DNA from: Clostridium sp. ZS2-4
GTDB taxonomy: Bacteria; Bacillota; Clostridia; Clostridiales; Clostridiaceae
NCBI RefSeq assembly: GCF_026719745.1
Contig: NZ_JAPPRQ010000134.1
Span: forward strand, 1-64,000
Direction of reading: 5' to 3'
DNA length: 64,000 nt
Positions 30,235-40,125 of this stretch are shown here, in pieces. The notes below the pieces were generated by a model. It saw only the letters and a program-made list of their open reading frames with translations. It was not told the origin of the DNA and did no database searches. Made by a program: the position numbers and the translations under genes. Positions within the stretch are counted from its first letter, which is position 1. Each line of letters opens with the position of its first letter.

Positions 30235-30245
30235 AGGAAACAATT

Positions 30246-30521
30246 ATGGATGATAAAATAAAATTTTATAGTGAAATGGAAAATTATGAAATAATAAATA
30301 TAAATAATGGTGAAAAATATAATTATCTTTCAAATAATGATATAATAATTGGTGAAAATGGATCATTTAAACTTCTAATAATTGATAATAACAAGTCTCG
30401 TTTTAATTTTTTTGGCGGTAACGAATTTTTAGAAATACCTTGGGAATATATAAATAAAATAGGAACAAGCACTATAATTATCGATGTAGAAGAATCTGAA
30501 CTCAAAAGAACAAATAAGTAG
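30246..30521 (+). CDS. YlmC/YmxH family PRC-barrel protein (sporulation-associated)
   Basis: A 91-residue protein of the YlmC/YmxH family, small PRC-barrel proteins conserved in spore formers. The typical elements are seen: EIININNGEKYNYLSNNDI near the start, FKLLIID in the middle and the barrel end EIPWEYINKIGTSTIIIDV near residues 63-81. It lies between the M16 peptidase and aspartokinase, as ymxH does before the dipicolinate/aspartokinase genes in Bacillus. The ATG at 30246 follows AAAGGAGG, which can be masked by a hairpin. Confidence 0.88.
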   Translation: MDDKIKFYSEMENYEIININNGEKYNYLSNNDIIIGENGSFKLLIIDNNKSRFNFFGGNEFLEIPWEYINKIGTSTIIIDVEESELKRTNK

Positions 30522-30540
30522 ATTGTCTTGGAGGAATAGC

Positions 30541-31746
30541 ATGAAAATTTTAGTACAAAAATTTGGAGGAACATCTGTTTCAACTCATGAAAGAAGAATA
30601 TCTGTAATAAAAAAAATAATTAAAGCTAAAAAGGAAGGTTTTTCACCTGTGGTAGTAGTCTCTGCAATGGGAAGAATAGGACAACCATATGCAACAGACT
30701 CATTGCTTTCACTTTTGACTAAAGATTATATAGATAATAATAAATTAGGTGTAGATCTTCTAATGAGCTGTGGGGAGATAATAAGTTCTGCAGTTTTATG
30801 TAATGAATTATATTCTCATAATATACAAGCGGTACCGATGATGGGTGGTCAAGCTGGAATCATCACTGATGACCAATTTACTAATGCCTCTGTCAAGGAA
30901 GTTAAAACGGATAACTTATTAAAAATATTAAAAGAAGATAAAATTCCTGTTGTAGCAGGATTCCAAGGAATCAATGAAAATGGGTTTATAACTACTTTAG
31001 GTAGAGGTGGAAGTGATGTAACTGCATCTCTTTTAGGGGTTGCTTTAAAAGCTGAAGAAATTGATATATATACTGATGTAGATGGCATAATGACAGCAGA
31101 TCCAAGAATAGTGAAAAATGCTTCTTTAATAAAAGAATTGAGTTATAATGAAGTGTTCCAATTTGCAGATCAGGGAGCAAAAGTCATACATCCAAGAGCA
31201 GTTGAAATAGCTATGAAAGGAAACATACCTTTAGTTATTAAAAATACAATGAGTGAATGTATAGGTACTCTTATTGATAATATTGGGGATGCTAATAATA
31301 AGAATTTAATAACTGGTATTACTCATATGGACAATAGAGTACAGATTAAAGTTGAATTAGCTAAAAACATTAATAATGAGAATTATCATGATATTTTACC
31401 TGTATTAGCTGAAAATTTAATAAGCATAGATCTTATAAATGTTTTTCCAAATCAAAAAATATTTACAGTAGATAATATAGATTTGTGTAAATTAAACAAT
31501 ATAATGAAGCAATTAAAATTAGAATATTCATATATAGACAATTGTAGTAAAATTGCTATTATTGGATCTAGAATTCGTGGAATTCCGGGAGTTATGGCTA
31601 AAGTATTGAAACCTCTAGCAAAGGAAAATATAGAAGTATTACAAACAGCAGATTCACATTCTACTATATGGTGTTTAGTAGAATCACAGTATACTCAAAC
31701 TGCAATAAATTCTCTTCACAAAGAATTTAATTTAAATAATAATTAA
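30541..31746 (+). CDS. dapG: Aspartate kinase
   Basis: Aspartokinase phosphorylates aspartate, the first step to lysine, threonine, methionine and diaminopimelate. The 401-residue protein has the kinase signature VQKFGGTSVS at residues 5-14, VVVSAMGR, TLGRGGSDVTASLL near 158 and two C-terminal ACT domains (KIAIIGSRIRGIPGVMAKVL near 337). The start is ATG 30541 behind GGAGG; the upstream TTG has no good site. Its neighbours suggest the DapG-type isozyme that supplies diaminopimelate or dipicolinate; the isozyme symbol is inferred. Confidence 0.9.
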   Translation: MKILVQKFGGTSVSTHERRISVIKKIIKAKKEGFSPVVVVSAMGRIGQPYATDSLLSLLTKDYIDNNKLGVDLLMSCGEIISSAVLCNELYSHNIQAVPMMGGQAGIITDDQFTNASVKEVKTDNLLKILKEDKIPVVAGFQGINENGFITTLGRGGSDVTASLLGVALKAEEIDIYTDVDGIMTADPRIVKNASLIKELSYNEVFQFADQGAKVIHPRAVEIAMKGNIPLVIKNTMSECIGTLIDNIGDANNKNLITGITHMDNRVQIKVELAKNINNENYHDILPVLAENLISIDLINVFPNQKIFTVDNIDLCKLNNIMKQLKLEYSYIDNCSKIAIIGSRIRGIPGVMAKVLKPLAKENIEVLQTADSHSTIWCLVESQYTQTAINSLHKEFNLNNN

Positions 31747-31799
31747 ATGAATACTTGTTACCTATTAAGCAAAAACTATGCTTAATGGGAGGAATGTTT

Positions 31800-32492
31800 A
31801 TGAGTGATAAAAATTTTATTAAAGAAAATGAGGATAACAAAGTTGCTTCAATAAAAGAAATGGGAGTTTCAAATATTCCAGAAAACTCACAAAGATTTCA
31901 GATACTGCCTATTATAGGGCAAGTTGAAGGACATTCTGTTTTACCACCTCAGTCAAAAGCTACTAAGTACGAGCATGTAATTCCACAATTAGTTGCAATT
32001 GAAACAAATAAATCAGTGGAAGGAGTGCTTATTATTCTTAATACTGTAGGTGGGGATGTAGAAGCTGGTTTAGCTATAGCAGAAATGATTAGAAGTTTAA
32101 GTAAACCAACTGTATCTTTGGTTATAGGTGGTGGTCATTCAATTGGTGTACCCCTTGCTACTTGTGCAGATTATTCTTTTATTTCACCTACAGCTACTAT
32201 GATCATTCATCCAATAAGAATGAATGGATTAGTGCTTGGTGTTCCTCAGACTTTTGAATATTTTAATAAAATGCAAGAACGTATAATTGAGTTTATTTCA
32301 AGAACTTCAAAAATGAGTAAAGATACTCTGAGAAAATTAATGGCTCAAACTGATGAATTATTAAATGATATGGGAACTATATTGATAGGAAATCAAGCTG
32401 TAGAATATGGGTTAATTGATGAAGTTGGAGGAATTAGTAATGCAATGAAAAAGCTGGATGAAATGATTGATAATAAAAGAAATGAAAACTAG
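31800..32492 (+). CDS. tepA: ClpP-like serine protease, TepA/YlzJ-neighbour family
   Basis: A 230-residue ClpP-fold protein. The nucleophile is the serine in GGGHSIGVPLATCADY near residues 118-133 and the catalytic histidine is in TMIIHPIRMNG about 25 residues later. The Asp/Gly region GNQAVEYGLIDEVGG is close to the C-terminus. The non-canonical motif and length match TepA, a membrane-associated ClpP relative reported to help protein export in B. subtilis. The start is ATG 31800 after GGGAGGA. It precedes ftsK/spoIIIE, the same order as in Bacillus. Confidence 0.85.
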   Translation: MSDKNFIKENEDNKVASIKEMGVSNIPENSQRFQILPIIGQVEGHSVLPPQSKATKYEHVIPQLVAIETNKSVEGVLIILNTVGGDVEAGLAIAEMIRSLSKPTVSLVIGGGHSIGVPLATCADYSFISPTATMIIHPIRMNGLVLGVPQTFEYFNKMQERIIEFISRTSKMSKDTLRKLMAQTDELLNDMGTILIGNQAVEYGLIDEVGGISNAMKKLDEMIDNKRNEN

Positions 32493-32525
32493 CCAAAAGA
32501 TTTTACTCTTTGGCTAGTTTTCATT
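32481..32525 (+). terminator. Strong terminator after tepA
   Basis: A perfect 17-bp inverted repeat (AATGAAAACTAGCCAAA and its complement) that includes the tepA stop codon; the right arm provides a T-run. Confidence 0.85.
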
Positions 32526-32586
32526 ATAATAATAAAAGGATTGTTATTATAATGAAATATAAAATTAAGAAATAGAGGTGATGCAA

Positions 32587-34908
32587 ATGACAAAAAAAAC
32601 GAGTCGGAAAAATAATAGTTCAAGAAAACAATCTAAGGGAAACTATTTTAAATTCAATAATGATATAAAAGGAATAATTTTTATTACTATAGGAATATTG
32701 ATGATTTTAAGTATCTTTGTGACAAATGCTTCGGGTATAGCAGGACAAACTGCAAAACGAATTCTTATTTCATTGATGGGAATAGGGGCATATTTTTTCC
32801 CAGTAATATTAATCTTTTTAGGAATAAGTTTTATTATGAAAAATGGAAAAATAAATTTTAATAAAAGATTTTATGGGATTTTTTTGTTTGTTATAAATTC
32901 TCTTCTTTTTATTCAGATGATATATATGGATGAATACTATAAGAATGAAACTATACTATATGGTATTAAAAAAATATATTCAGAAGATAAAATAATGCAT
33001 GGTGGTATAACAAGTTATTTAATTGATATTCCAATTTATAAATTATTTGGAAATATAGGAGCATATATTATTTTTACTGCTGTTTATATTATAGCTTTTA
33101 TTTTAATATCACAAATATCTTTAATGGATTTAATAAATAACTTTAAAATAAATAACTTTAAAATAAGTAATGATAAAAAAATAACTAAAACAGAAGATTC
33201 AAAAGAAAATTTAAATGACATAATGATTGAAGAAAATAACACCAATCAACAATCTTTTATAAAAAACTTAAATGATAAACTTAAAGTAATAGATTTTATG
33301 AAATCTACTGAATATCCAGAAGAAAGACAAGAGATACAAGAACCTAAAATTATTGATAATGTGTCTTCTTTACATTATATTGAAAATAAACCAAGGAAAT
33401 CAGATATATTAGAAGAAATCTCAGCCGAAAAAATAAATGATGAACTAAATAGTAAACTAATAGAAAATAACGAAAAAGAAAAGATGGAATATACATATCC
33501 TACACTTGATTTGTTGAATTTAAATTCGGTTGAAGGCAATCATAAAAATAATAAAAAAGAACTAATAAGTATTGCTTCAAGATTAGAAGAAACTTTAAGT
33601 AGCTTTGGAGTTGAAGCTAAGGTTATTCAAGTTACAAAGGGACCTTCCGTAACTAGATTTGAATTACAACCTAATGCTGGAGTGAAAGTAAGTAAGATTA
33701 CTCATTTAGCTGATGATATTGCTTTAAGCTTAGCAGCGTCTTCTATAAGAATAGAAGCTCCTATTCCTGGTAAAAGTGCTGTGGGAATAGAAGTACCAAA
33801 TAAATCAGTGTCACCTGTATACTTAAGAGAAGTTTTAGAGGATTCTGAATTTAAGACTTTCAATAAAAATATAGCTTTTGCTCTGGGAAAAGATATAGGA
33901 GGGAATTGCATAGTTGCTGATTTATCTAAAATGCCTCATTTACTTATAGCAGGTGCTACAGGTTCAGGAAAAAGTGTTTGTATAAATACTCTAATCATCA
34001 GTTTGCTCTATAAATATTCTCCGGATGATGTAAAATTGCTTCTCGTAGATCCCAAAGTAGTAGAATTGAGTATATACAATGATATACCACATCTATTAAT
34101 ACCAGTAGTTACTAACCCAAAGAAAGCTGCTGGAGCTTTGAATTGGGCTGTAAATGAGATGACTAGACGGTATACATTGTTTGCAAATAACAATGTAAGA
34201 AATATTGAAGGATATAATGAGTTATGTAATAAAGGCAAAATTGAAGAGAAGCTTCCTTGGATAGTAATTGTTATAGACGAACTTGCGGACCTTATGATGG
34301 TTTGTCCAGGAGAAGTAGAAGAGTATATATGTAGACTTGCACAGATGGCAAGAGCAGCAGGTATGCACTTGGTTATAGCTACACAAAGACCATCAGTTAA
34401 TGTAATAACAGGAGTAATAAAAGCTAATATACCATCAAGAATATCTTTTGCTGTTTCCAGTCAAATAGATTCAAGAACCATATTGGATTCTGCTGGTGCA
34501 GAAAAATTGCTTGGAAGAGGAGATATGTTGTTTTACCCTGTAGGTGAATCTAAACCTATTAGAATACAAGGTGCTTTTATTGCAGAAGAAGAGGTTGAAA
34601 AGGTAGTTAATTTTATAAAAACTCATAAAAATGACGTAAAATATGAAGAAAAAATCATTGAGGAAATAAATACCAATATTGAGAAAAAGAACTCGAGTTA
34701 TGATGAATTACTGGATGAAGCTATAAACATAGTAGTAGAAATTGGACAAGCATCTACATCTCTTCTGCAAAGAAAACTTAGAATTGGATATAATAGAGCT
34801 GCCAGAATAATAGATGAATTAGAAGAAAAAGGTATTATTTCGGGTAGGAATGGAAGTAAACCTAGACAAGTTCTCATAAATAAAAAATCTTTAGATGAAA
34901 ATAATTAA
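32587..34908 (+). CDS. DNA translocase FtsK/SpoIIIE
   Basis: This membrane-anchored ATPase pumps chromosomal DNA through the division or sporulation septum. The 773-residue protein has four hydrophobic segments in the first 190 residues, a low-complexity linker, and the RecA-like motor with Walker A GATGSGKSVC near residue 456 and Walker B IVIVIDELADLMM. The C-terminal gamma winged helix starts near 710 (STSLLQRKLRIGYNRAARI). AGAGGTG favours ATG 32587 over the GTG at 32578. Whether it serves vegetative division or sporulation cannot be read from sequence. Confidence 0.95.
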   Translation: MTKKTSRKNNSSRKQSKGNYFKFNNDIKGIIFITIGILMILSIFVTNASGIAGQTAKRILISLMGIGAYFFPVILIFLGISFIMKNGKINFNKRFYGIFLFVINSLLFIQMIYMDEYYKNETILYGIKKIYSEDKIMHGGITSYLIDIPIYKLFGNIGAYIIFTAVYIIAFILISQISLMDLINNFKINNFKISNDKKITKTEDSKENLNDIMIEENNTNQQSFIKNLNDKLKVIDFMKSTEYPEERQEIQEPKIIDNVSSLHYIENKPRKSDILEEISAEKINDELNSKLIENNEKEKMEYTYPTLDLLNLNSVEGNHKNNKKELISIASRLEETLSSFGVEAKVIQVTKGPSVTRFELQPNAGVKVSKITHLADDIALSLAASSIRIEAPIPGKSAVGIEVPNKSVSPVYLREVLEDSEFKTFNKNIAFALGKDIGGNCIVADLSKMPHLLIAGATGSGKSVCINTLIISLLYKYSPDDVKLLLVDPKVVELSIYNDIPHLLIPVVTNPKKAAGALNWAVNEMTRRYTLFANNNVRNIEGYNELCNKGKIEEKLPWIVIVIDELADLMMVCPGEVEEYICRLAQMARAAGMHLVIATQRPSVNVITGVIKANIPSRISFAVSSQIDSRTILDSAGAEKLLGRGDMLFYPVGESKPIRIQGAFIAEEEVEKVVNFIKTHKNDVKYEEKIIEEINTNIEKKNSSYDELLDEAINIVVEIGQASTSLLQRKLRIGYNRAARIIDELEEKGIISGRNGSKPRQVLINKKSLDENN

Positions 34909-35001
34909 AAAAATTTTTGAAAATTACTTGTTAAAATTTCATATAAGAATTACAATAATTTTTATGATAATGATTAGTATATAACTTAAGGAGGAAAACT
35001 A

Positions 35002-36336
35002 GTGACTAAATATAAAATTGGCTTAGTAAGTTTAGGGTGTGATAAAAATAGGATTGATTCTGAATTAATTTTAGGCAGCCTAACTGCTGAAAATCAAATT
35101 GTAAATAATCCAAGAGAAGCAGATGTTATTATTGTAAACACTTGTGGATTTATTGAAAGTTCAAAACAGGAATCTATCGATACCATATTGGAAATGGCAG
35201 ATTTTAAAAAAGATAACTGTAAACTTTTAATAGCAACAGGATGCCTAACTCAAAGGTATTCTGAGGAACTTCATAATATAATACCAGAAATTGATATTAT
35301 GCTAGGAGTAAATGATTATGACAAATTAAATACGTACATTAATGACTTTTTTCATCATAATAATAAAATTTGTACTTGTAATTATAGTGACTCTACAATA
35401 AATGAAGGAAAAAGAATACTTACTACTCCAAAATATTCTGCTTATTTAAGAATAGCTGAAGGGTGCAGTAATTTATGCACATATTGTATAATACCTAAAA
35501 TTAGAGGTAAATATAGAAGTAGAAGTATGGAAAACATTATACAGGAAGCAAATCATTTAGCAGAACAAGGTGTTAAAGAAATAATATTAGTAGCTCAAGA
35601 CACTACAAAATATGGTATAGATTTATATGATGAAAAGAAACTTCCTGAGCTAATAAGAAAAATTTCTGAAATAAATAGTATAGAGTGGATTAGAATATTG
35701 TATTGCTATCCAGAAGAGATTACTGAAGATTTAATAGATGAAATAGAAAACAATGAAAAGGTGTGTAAATATTTGGATATACCTATTCAACATATAAGTA
35801 ATTCTGTACTTAAAAGAATGAACAGGAAAAGCACTAAAGAAATAATAACTACAAACATATTAAAAATGAGAAGTAAAATTAAAAATTTAATTTTACGTAC
35901 GTCTATAATTGTTGGATTTCCAGGTGAAACTGATAAAGATTTTGAAGAATTGAAAGAGTTTATTTCATTAATAAAATTTGATAAGCTTGGAGTTTTTAAG
36001 TATTCTCAGGAAGAAGGAACTCCTGCTGCAAAAATGAGTGATCAAGTTAATGAAGAACTTAAGCAACATAGAGAAGAAGAATTAATGTTTATGCAACAAC
36101 GTACTTCTAAAGAAAATAATAATAAAAAGATAGGTAAAAAATATAAAGTACTTGTTGAAGGGCGTAAAAATGAATATTGGATTGGTAGAACTTATGAAAT
36201 GTCTCCTGAAATAGATGGTGCAATTTTCTTTAAATGTGATAAAATATTAAGTATAGGAGGCTTTGTTGAGGTGGTTATAACAGACGCCTTAGAATATGAT
36301 TTAATAGGAGTTGTGTGCGATGAATCTTGCAAATAA
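35002..36336 (+). CDS. rimO: Ribosomal protein S12 methylthiotransferase RimO
   Basis: RimO is a radical-SAM enzyme with two [4Fe-4S] clusters that methylthiolates Asp88 of S12. The 444-residue protein has the N-terminal UPF0004 domain ([17 protein letters not shown] at residues 9-25, NTCGFIESS), the radical-SAM motif [17 protein letters not shown] near residues 153-169 and a C-terminal TRAM domain. The start is GTG 35002 after AAGGAGG. The paralogue miaB is at 53236-54564. The CDK and SSK residues near the first cysteines fit RimO rather than MiaB. Confidence 0.96.
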   Translation: MTKYKIGLVSLGCDKNRIDSELILGSLTAENQIVNNPREADVIIVNTCGFIESSKQESIDTILEMADFKKDNCKLLIATGCLTQRYSEELHNIIPEIDIMLGVNDYDKLNTYINDFFHHNNKICTCNYSDSTINEGKRILTTPKYSAYLRIAEGCSNLCTYCIIPKIRGKYRSRSMENIIQEANHLAEQGVKEIILVAQDTTKYGIDLYDEKKLPELIRKISEINSIEWIRILYCYPEEITEDLIDEIENNEKVCKYLDIPIQHISNSVLKRMNRKSTKEIITTNILKMRSKIKNLILRTSIIVGFPGETDKDFEELKEFISLIKFDKLGVFKYSQEEGTPAAKMSDQVNEELKQHREEELMFMQQRTSKENNNKKIGKKYKVLVEGRKNEYWIGRTYEMSPEIDGAIFFKCDKILSIGGFVEVVITDALEYDLIGVVCDESCK

Positions 36337-36862
36337 ACTTACATTATTAAGGATTTTTCTTGTACCAGTTTTTTTAATTTTTATGGCATTAAAAACACCA
36401 GTATGCATAGCTATGTCTATAATAGTCTTTATATTAGCATCATTAACCGATAAGTTAGATGGACATATTGCAAGGAGTAGAAATCAGATAACAAAATTTG
36501 GAAAATTCATGGATCCTTTAGCAGATAAGTTGCTTGTTACTTCTGCTTTAGTATCTTTAGTAGAACATGGAATTGTTCCAACTTGGATGGCTATGATAAT
36601 TATAGCTAGGGAATTTGCTGTCACAGGTCTTAGAGCCGTAGCAGCTTCTGAAGGTATCATAATTGCAGCAAGTTGGTGGGGAAAATTAAAAACTGCAACC
36701 CAAATGGTAGCAATTATTTTTGCTTTGATTAAATTGATATATAGTTCAGTATATGTAACATATTTGACTTATATAGTTTTAACTGCTGCTGTAATTATAA
36801 CTATTATATCAGGAGTTGATTATTTTATTAAAAATAAAAACGCACTTAATACTGAAAACTGA
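36320..36862 (+). CDS. pgsA: CDP-diacylglycerol-glycerol-3-phosphate 3-phosphatidyltransferase
   Basis: PgsA makes phosphatidylglycerol phosphate from CDP-diacylglycerol. The 180-residue membrane protein begins [15 protein letters not shown] and carries the CDP-alcohol phosphotransferase signature spread over DGHIARSRN and [11 protein letters not shown] (about residues 49-74), with four or five membrane segments. The ATG at 36320 lies inside the last codons of rimO (17-base overlap) behind AGGAG. The rimO-pgsA-recA order is standard in Firmicutes; cinA, often before recA, is absent. Confidence 0.96.
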   Translation: MNLANKLTLLRIFLVPVFLIFMALKTPVCIAMSIIVFILASLTDKLDGHIARSRNQITKFGKFMDPLADKLLVTSALVSLVEHGIVPTWMAMIIIAREFAVTGLRAVAASEGIIIAASWWGKLKTATQMVAIIFALIKLIYSSVYVTYLTYIVLTAAVIITIISGVDYFIKNKNALNTEN

Positions 36863-36895
36863 TTAATAATAATAAAGTAGGGTATAATTTAAGAA

Positions 36896-36930
36896 AAAAG
36901 TTCCTATATATGAAAATAATAGGAACTTTT
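36896..36930 (+). terminator. Terminator after pgsA
   Basis: AAAAGTTCCTAT and ATAGGAACTTTT form a 12-bp stem ending in T, closing rimO-pgsA before the recA promoter. Confidence 0.85.
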
Positions 36931-36941
36931 ATACTATACTA

Positions 36942-36970
36942 TTGACCTTGTAAACAAAATATTATATAAT
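36942..36970 (+). promoter_or_regulatory. Predicted sigma-A promoter of recA
   Basis: TTGACC (36942-36947), 17-base spacer, TATAAT (36965-36970). Confidence 0.8.
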
Positions 36971-36977
36971 TTAATCA

Positions 36978-36989
36978 GAACAGATGTTC
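36978..36989. promoter_or_regulatory. LexA (SOS) box of recA
   Basis: GAACAGATGTTC matches the Gram-positive SOS box GAAC-N4-GTTC perfectly and lies at the expected transcription start, so LexA binding would block recA initiation. lexA itself is encoded at 45218-45826. Confidence 0.85.
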
Positions 36990-37025
36990 GAATTCGAAAG
37001 GATGGTGAACCCTTAGGGGATACAT

Positions 37026-38075
37026 ATGGACAATGAAAAATTAAAAGCTTTACAGGTTGCTATGAGTCAAATTGAAAAACAATTCGGAAAAGGTTCAGTA
37101 ATGAAACTTGGAGAACAAAATATACTTAATGTAGAGGCTATTTCTACTGGAAGTTTATCTTTAGATATTGCATTAGGCATAGGAGGAATACCAAGAGGTA
37201 GAATTATTGAAATATTTGGTCCTGAATCTTCTGGTAAAACAACAGTTGCTCTTCATGTTATTGCAGAGGCACAAAAATCTGGAGGAACTGCTGCATTTAT
37301 AGATGCAGAGCATGCTTTAGATCCTGTTTATGCAAAAGCGTTAGGTGTAGATATCGATAACTTAATAGTTTCACAACCTGATACTGGAGAACAGGCACTT
37401 GAAATCTGTGAAGCGTTAGTTAGATCAGGAGCTGTAGATATTGTAATAGTGGATTCGGTTGCAGCATTGGTTCCAAAAGCAGAAATAGAAGGAGAAATGG
37501 GAGACTCACATGTAGGACTTCAAGCAAGGTTAATGTCTCAAGCTCTTAGAAAACTTACAGGTGCTATTAATAAGTCTAGATGTTCAGTAATATTTATAAA
37601 TCAATTAAGAGAAAAAGTTGGAATTATGTTTGGAAATCCTGAAACAACTCCAGGAGGGAGAGCACTTAAATTCTATTCTTCTGTTAGGTTAGATGTTAGA
37701 AGAATTGATACTATTAAACAAGGTGAAGATTTTTTGGGCAATAGGACTAGAGTTAAAGTTGTAAAAAATAAAGTAGCTTCTCCATTTAAAAAAGCTGAAT
37801 TCGATATAATGTATGGGACGGGTATTTCTTTTGAGGGAAATGTACTAGATGTTGGAGTTGAGGAAGAAATAATTCAAAAGAGTGGTTCGTGGTTCTCATA
37901 TAATGATATTCGCTTAGGACAAGGTAGAGAAAATGCAAAGCAATTTTTAAGAGAAACCCAAGATGTACTATATGACATAGAAAAACAAATAAGATTAAAA
38001 TATGATTTACCTCAAAAAAACATGGCAGAAGGTTCTATAAATAAAGAAAAGAAGATACAGGAAAAAGAAAAATAG
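37026..38075 (+). CDS. recA: Recombinase RecA
   Basis: RecA forms filaments on single-stranded DNA, drives strand exchange and triggers LexA self-cleavage. The 349-residue protein has Walker [12 protein letters not shown] near residue 65, the [19 protein letters not shown] segment, [20 protein letters not shown] (L2 region) and a lysine-rich C-terminus. The ATG at 37026 follows AGGGGA. Intact, with no intein. It is controlled by the LexA box just upstream. Confidence 0.99.
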   Translation: MDNEKLKALQVAMSQIEKQFGKGSVMKLGEQNILNVEAISTGSLSLDIALGIGGIPRGRIIEIFGPESSGKTTVALHVIAEAQKSGGTAAFIDAEHALDPVYAKALGVDIDNLIVSQPDTGEQALEICEALVRSGAVDIVIVDSVAALVPKAEIEGEMGDSHVGLQARLMSQALRKLTGAINKSRCSVIFINQLREKVGIMFGNPETTPGGRALKFYSSVRLDVRRIDTIKQGEDFLGNRTRVKVVKNKVASPFKKAEFDIMYGTGISFEGNVLDVGVEEEIIQKSGSWFSYNDIRLGQGRENAKQFLRETQDVLYDIEKQIRLKYDLPQKNMAEGSINKEKKIQEKEK

Positions 38076-38194
38076 ATAAAAATCACTAGACACTATATTC
38101 TATTGATTTATTTATATATCAAGTATAAGATTGGCTAATTGGTTATTCTAAAAATATAATTTATATAAAAATTTTTAGCAACATTTTCATAAAC

Positions 38195-38223
38195 TTGACA
38201 TAAATTTAAAAATAATATAAAAT
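38195..38223 (+). promoter_or_regulatory. Predicted sigma-A promoter of rny
   Basis: TTGACA (38195-38200), 17-base spacer, TAAAAT (38218-38223). It gives a leader of about 115 bases. Confidence 0.7.
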
Positions 38224-38343
38224 GAATACAAATACTGGTTTAACATGTGTAAAATATTCATATATAAACAAATATAACACCTTTCTAAACTTCGCTAACG
38301 CTTACTTTTGCATAATCAAAATAGATAGCAAGGAGGTGTTGTT

Positions 38344-39894
38344 TTGAATAATAACTTTATTATATATTTAGCGCTTTTAGCTGTTATAATTTTAATTTTA
38401 GCGGTTTTTGTAATAATATATGTTAGAAAAAATATATCACAAGCAAAAATTTCAGAAGCAGAAATTAAAGCTAAAAGTATACTAGATGAGGCTGAAAAAA
38501 ATGCTGAAGCAATAAAAAAGGAAGCTATTTTAGAGGCTAAAGAGGAAGTTCATAAACTTAGAAATGATTTTGAAAAAGAATTGAGAGAAAGACGTAATGA
38601 ACTTCAAAGATTAGAAAGAAGAAATATTCAACGTGAAGAGTTATTAGACAAAAAAAGTGATGCTATAGAAAAGAAAGATGAATCTCTTAATAAAAAAATG
38701 CAAGAAATGAAAGAAAAAGAATCCAGCATAGAAGAGCTTTATGAAAAGCAACGTCAAGAGCTTGAAAGATTGTCGGGTTTGACAACACAAGAAGCTCGTG
38801 AAATATTATTGGAAGAAACTCGAAAAGAAATTAAGCATGAAACAGCTATGATGATTAAAGATATGGAAAACAAAGCAAAAGAAGAAGCAGATAAAAAGGG
38901 TAGAGAGATAATTTCATGTGCTATCCAAAGATGTGCTGCTGATCATGTAGCTGAAAGTACTGTGCATGTGGTTGAACTTCCAAATGATGAAATGAAAGGT
39001 AGAATTATTGGTAGAGAAGGAAGAAATATAAGAACCTTAGAAACTTTAACTGGAGTAGATTTGATTATTGATGATACTCCAGAAGCCGTAATTTTATCAG
39101 GATTTGATCCAATAAGAAGACAGGTTGCTAGAATAGCTCTTGAAAAATTGATTATTGATGGTAGAATTCATCCTGCAAGAATTGAAGAAATGGTGGAAAA
39201 GGCTAAGAAAGAAGTTGAAAATGATATAAAAGAAGAAGGGGAGCAAGCAACTTTTGAAACAGGTGTACATGGTCTTCATCAAGAATTAATAAGACTTTTA
39301 GGAAGACTAAAATACCGTACTAGTTATGGTCAAAACGTTTTAAAGCATTCTATCGAAGTTGCTTACTTGGCAGGTCTTATGGCTTCTGAATTAGGAATAG
39401 ATCCAACATTAGCTAAAAGAGCAGGGTTGCTACATGACATTGGTAAAGCGGTAGATCATGAGGTTGAGGGTCCACATGCTGTTATTGGCGCTGAGATTGC
39501 TAAAAAACATCATGAATCACCAATAATAGTAAACGCTATTGCTGCTCATCATGGTGATGTAGAGTATGATTCTATTGAAGCAATATTAGTTCAAGCTGCT
39601 GATGCAATATCTGCGGCACGTCCTGGAGCGAGAAGAGAAACTTTGGAAGCATATATTAAGAGATTAGAAAAACTTGAAGAAATAGCAAATTCCTATGAAG
39701 GCGTAGATAAATCATATGCTATACAAGCTGGAAGAGAAGTTAGAATTATGGTTAAACCAGAAGAAGTTAATGATGCTGAGTGCATCGAAATGGCAAGAAA
39801 TATAGTTAAAACTGTTGAAAAAGAATTAGAATATCCTGGTCAAATCAAAGTAAATATTATTAGAGAAACTAGGATAATCGAATACGCTAAATAG
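38344..39894 (+). CDS. rny: Ribonuclease Y
   Basis: RNase Y is the membrane-anchored endoribonuclease that starts mRNA decay in many Firmicutes. The 516-residue protein has one N-terminal membrane helix (about 5-25), a long coiled coil rich in E and K (about 30-205), a KH domain ([15 protein letters not shown] near 219) and an HD domain with [12 protein letters not shown] near 363. The start is TTG 38344 after AAGGAGGTG; no ATG fits. recA-rny order is typical of clostridia. Confidence 0.97.
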   Translation: MNNNFIIYLALLAVIILILAVFVIIYVRKNISQAKISEAEIKAKSILDEAEKNAEAIKKEAILEAKEEVHKLRNDFEKELRERRNELQRLERRNIQREELLDKKSDAIEKKDESLNKKMQEMKEKESSIEELYEKQRQELERLSGLTTQEAREILLEETRKEIKHETAMMIKDMENKAKEEADKKGREIISCAIQRCAADHVAESTVHVVELPNDEMKGRIIGREGRNIRTLETLTGVDLIIDDTPEAVILSGFDPIRRQVARIALEKLIIDGRIHPARIEEMVEKAKKEVENDIKEEGEQATFETGVHGLHQELIRLLGRLKYRTSYGQNVLKHSIEVAYLAGLMASELGIDPTLAKRAGLLHDIGKAVDHEVEGPHAVIGAEIAKKHHESPIIVNAIAAHHGDVEYDSIEAILVQAADAISAARPGARRETLEAYIKRLEKLEEIANSYEGVDKSYAIQAGREVRIMVKPEEVNDAECIEMARNIVKTVEKELEYPGQIKVNIIRETRIIEYAK

Positions 39895-39909
39895 ATTTAG
39901 ATATAACTA

Positions 39910-39961
39910 AAACTCCCTATTAGATTGATATGATTTTATTAGTCTGAATAGGGAGTTTGTT
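39910..39961 (+). terminator. Terminator after rny
   Basis: AAACTCCCTATT and AATAGGGAGTTT form a 12-bp stem around a longer, partly paired loop, followed by GTTTT. Confidence 0.75.
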
Positions 39962-40052
39962 TTATAGTTTATGTTGTAATTATATTTCCAAATAAAGTAT
40001 TATGTATTTGCACCAAGGAACTAACTATGAATTTATGCATATAAATAATTTA

Positions 40053-40081
40053 TTTACATAATAAATGTAAAGTGATATATT
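40053..40081 (+). promoter_or_regulatory. Possible promoter of the aminotransferase gene
   Basis: TTTACA (40053-40058), 17-base spacer, TATATT (40076-40081), in a very AT-rich context where chance matches are common. Confidence 0.5.
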
Positions 40082-40125
40082 TTTAATATAAAAATACAAT
40101 AATTAATAAAATGGAGGAGTATTAT

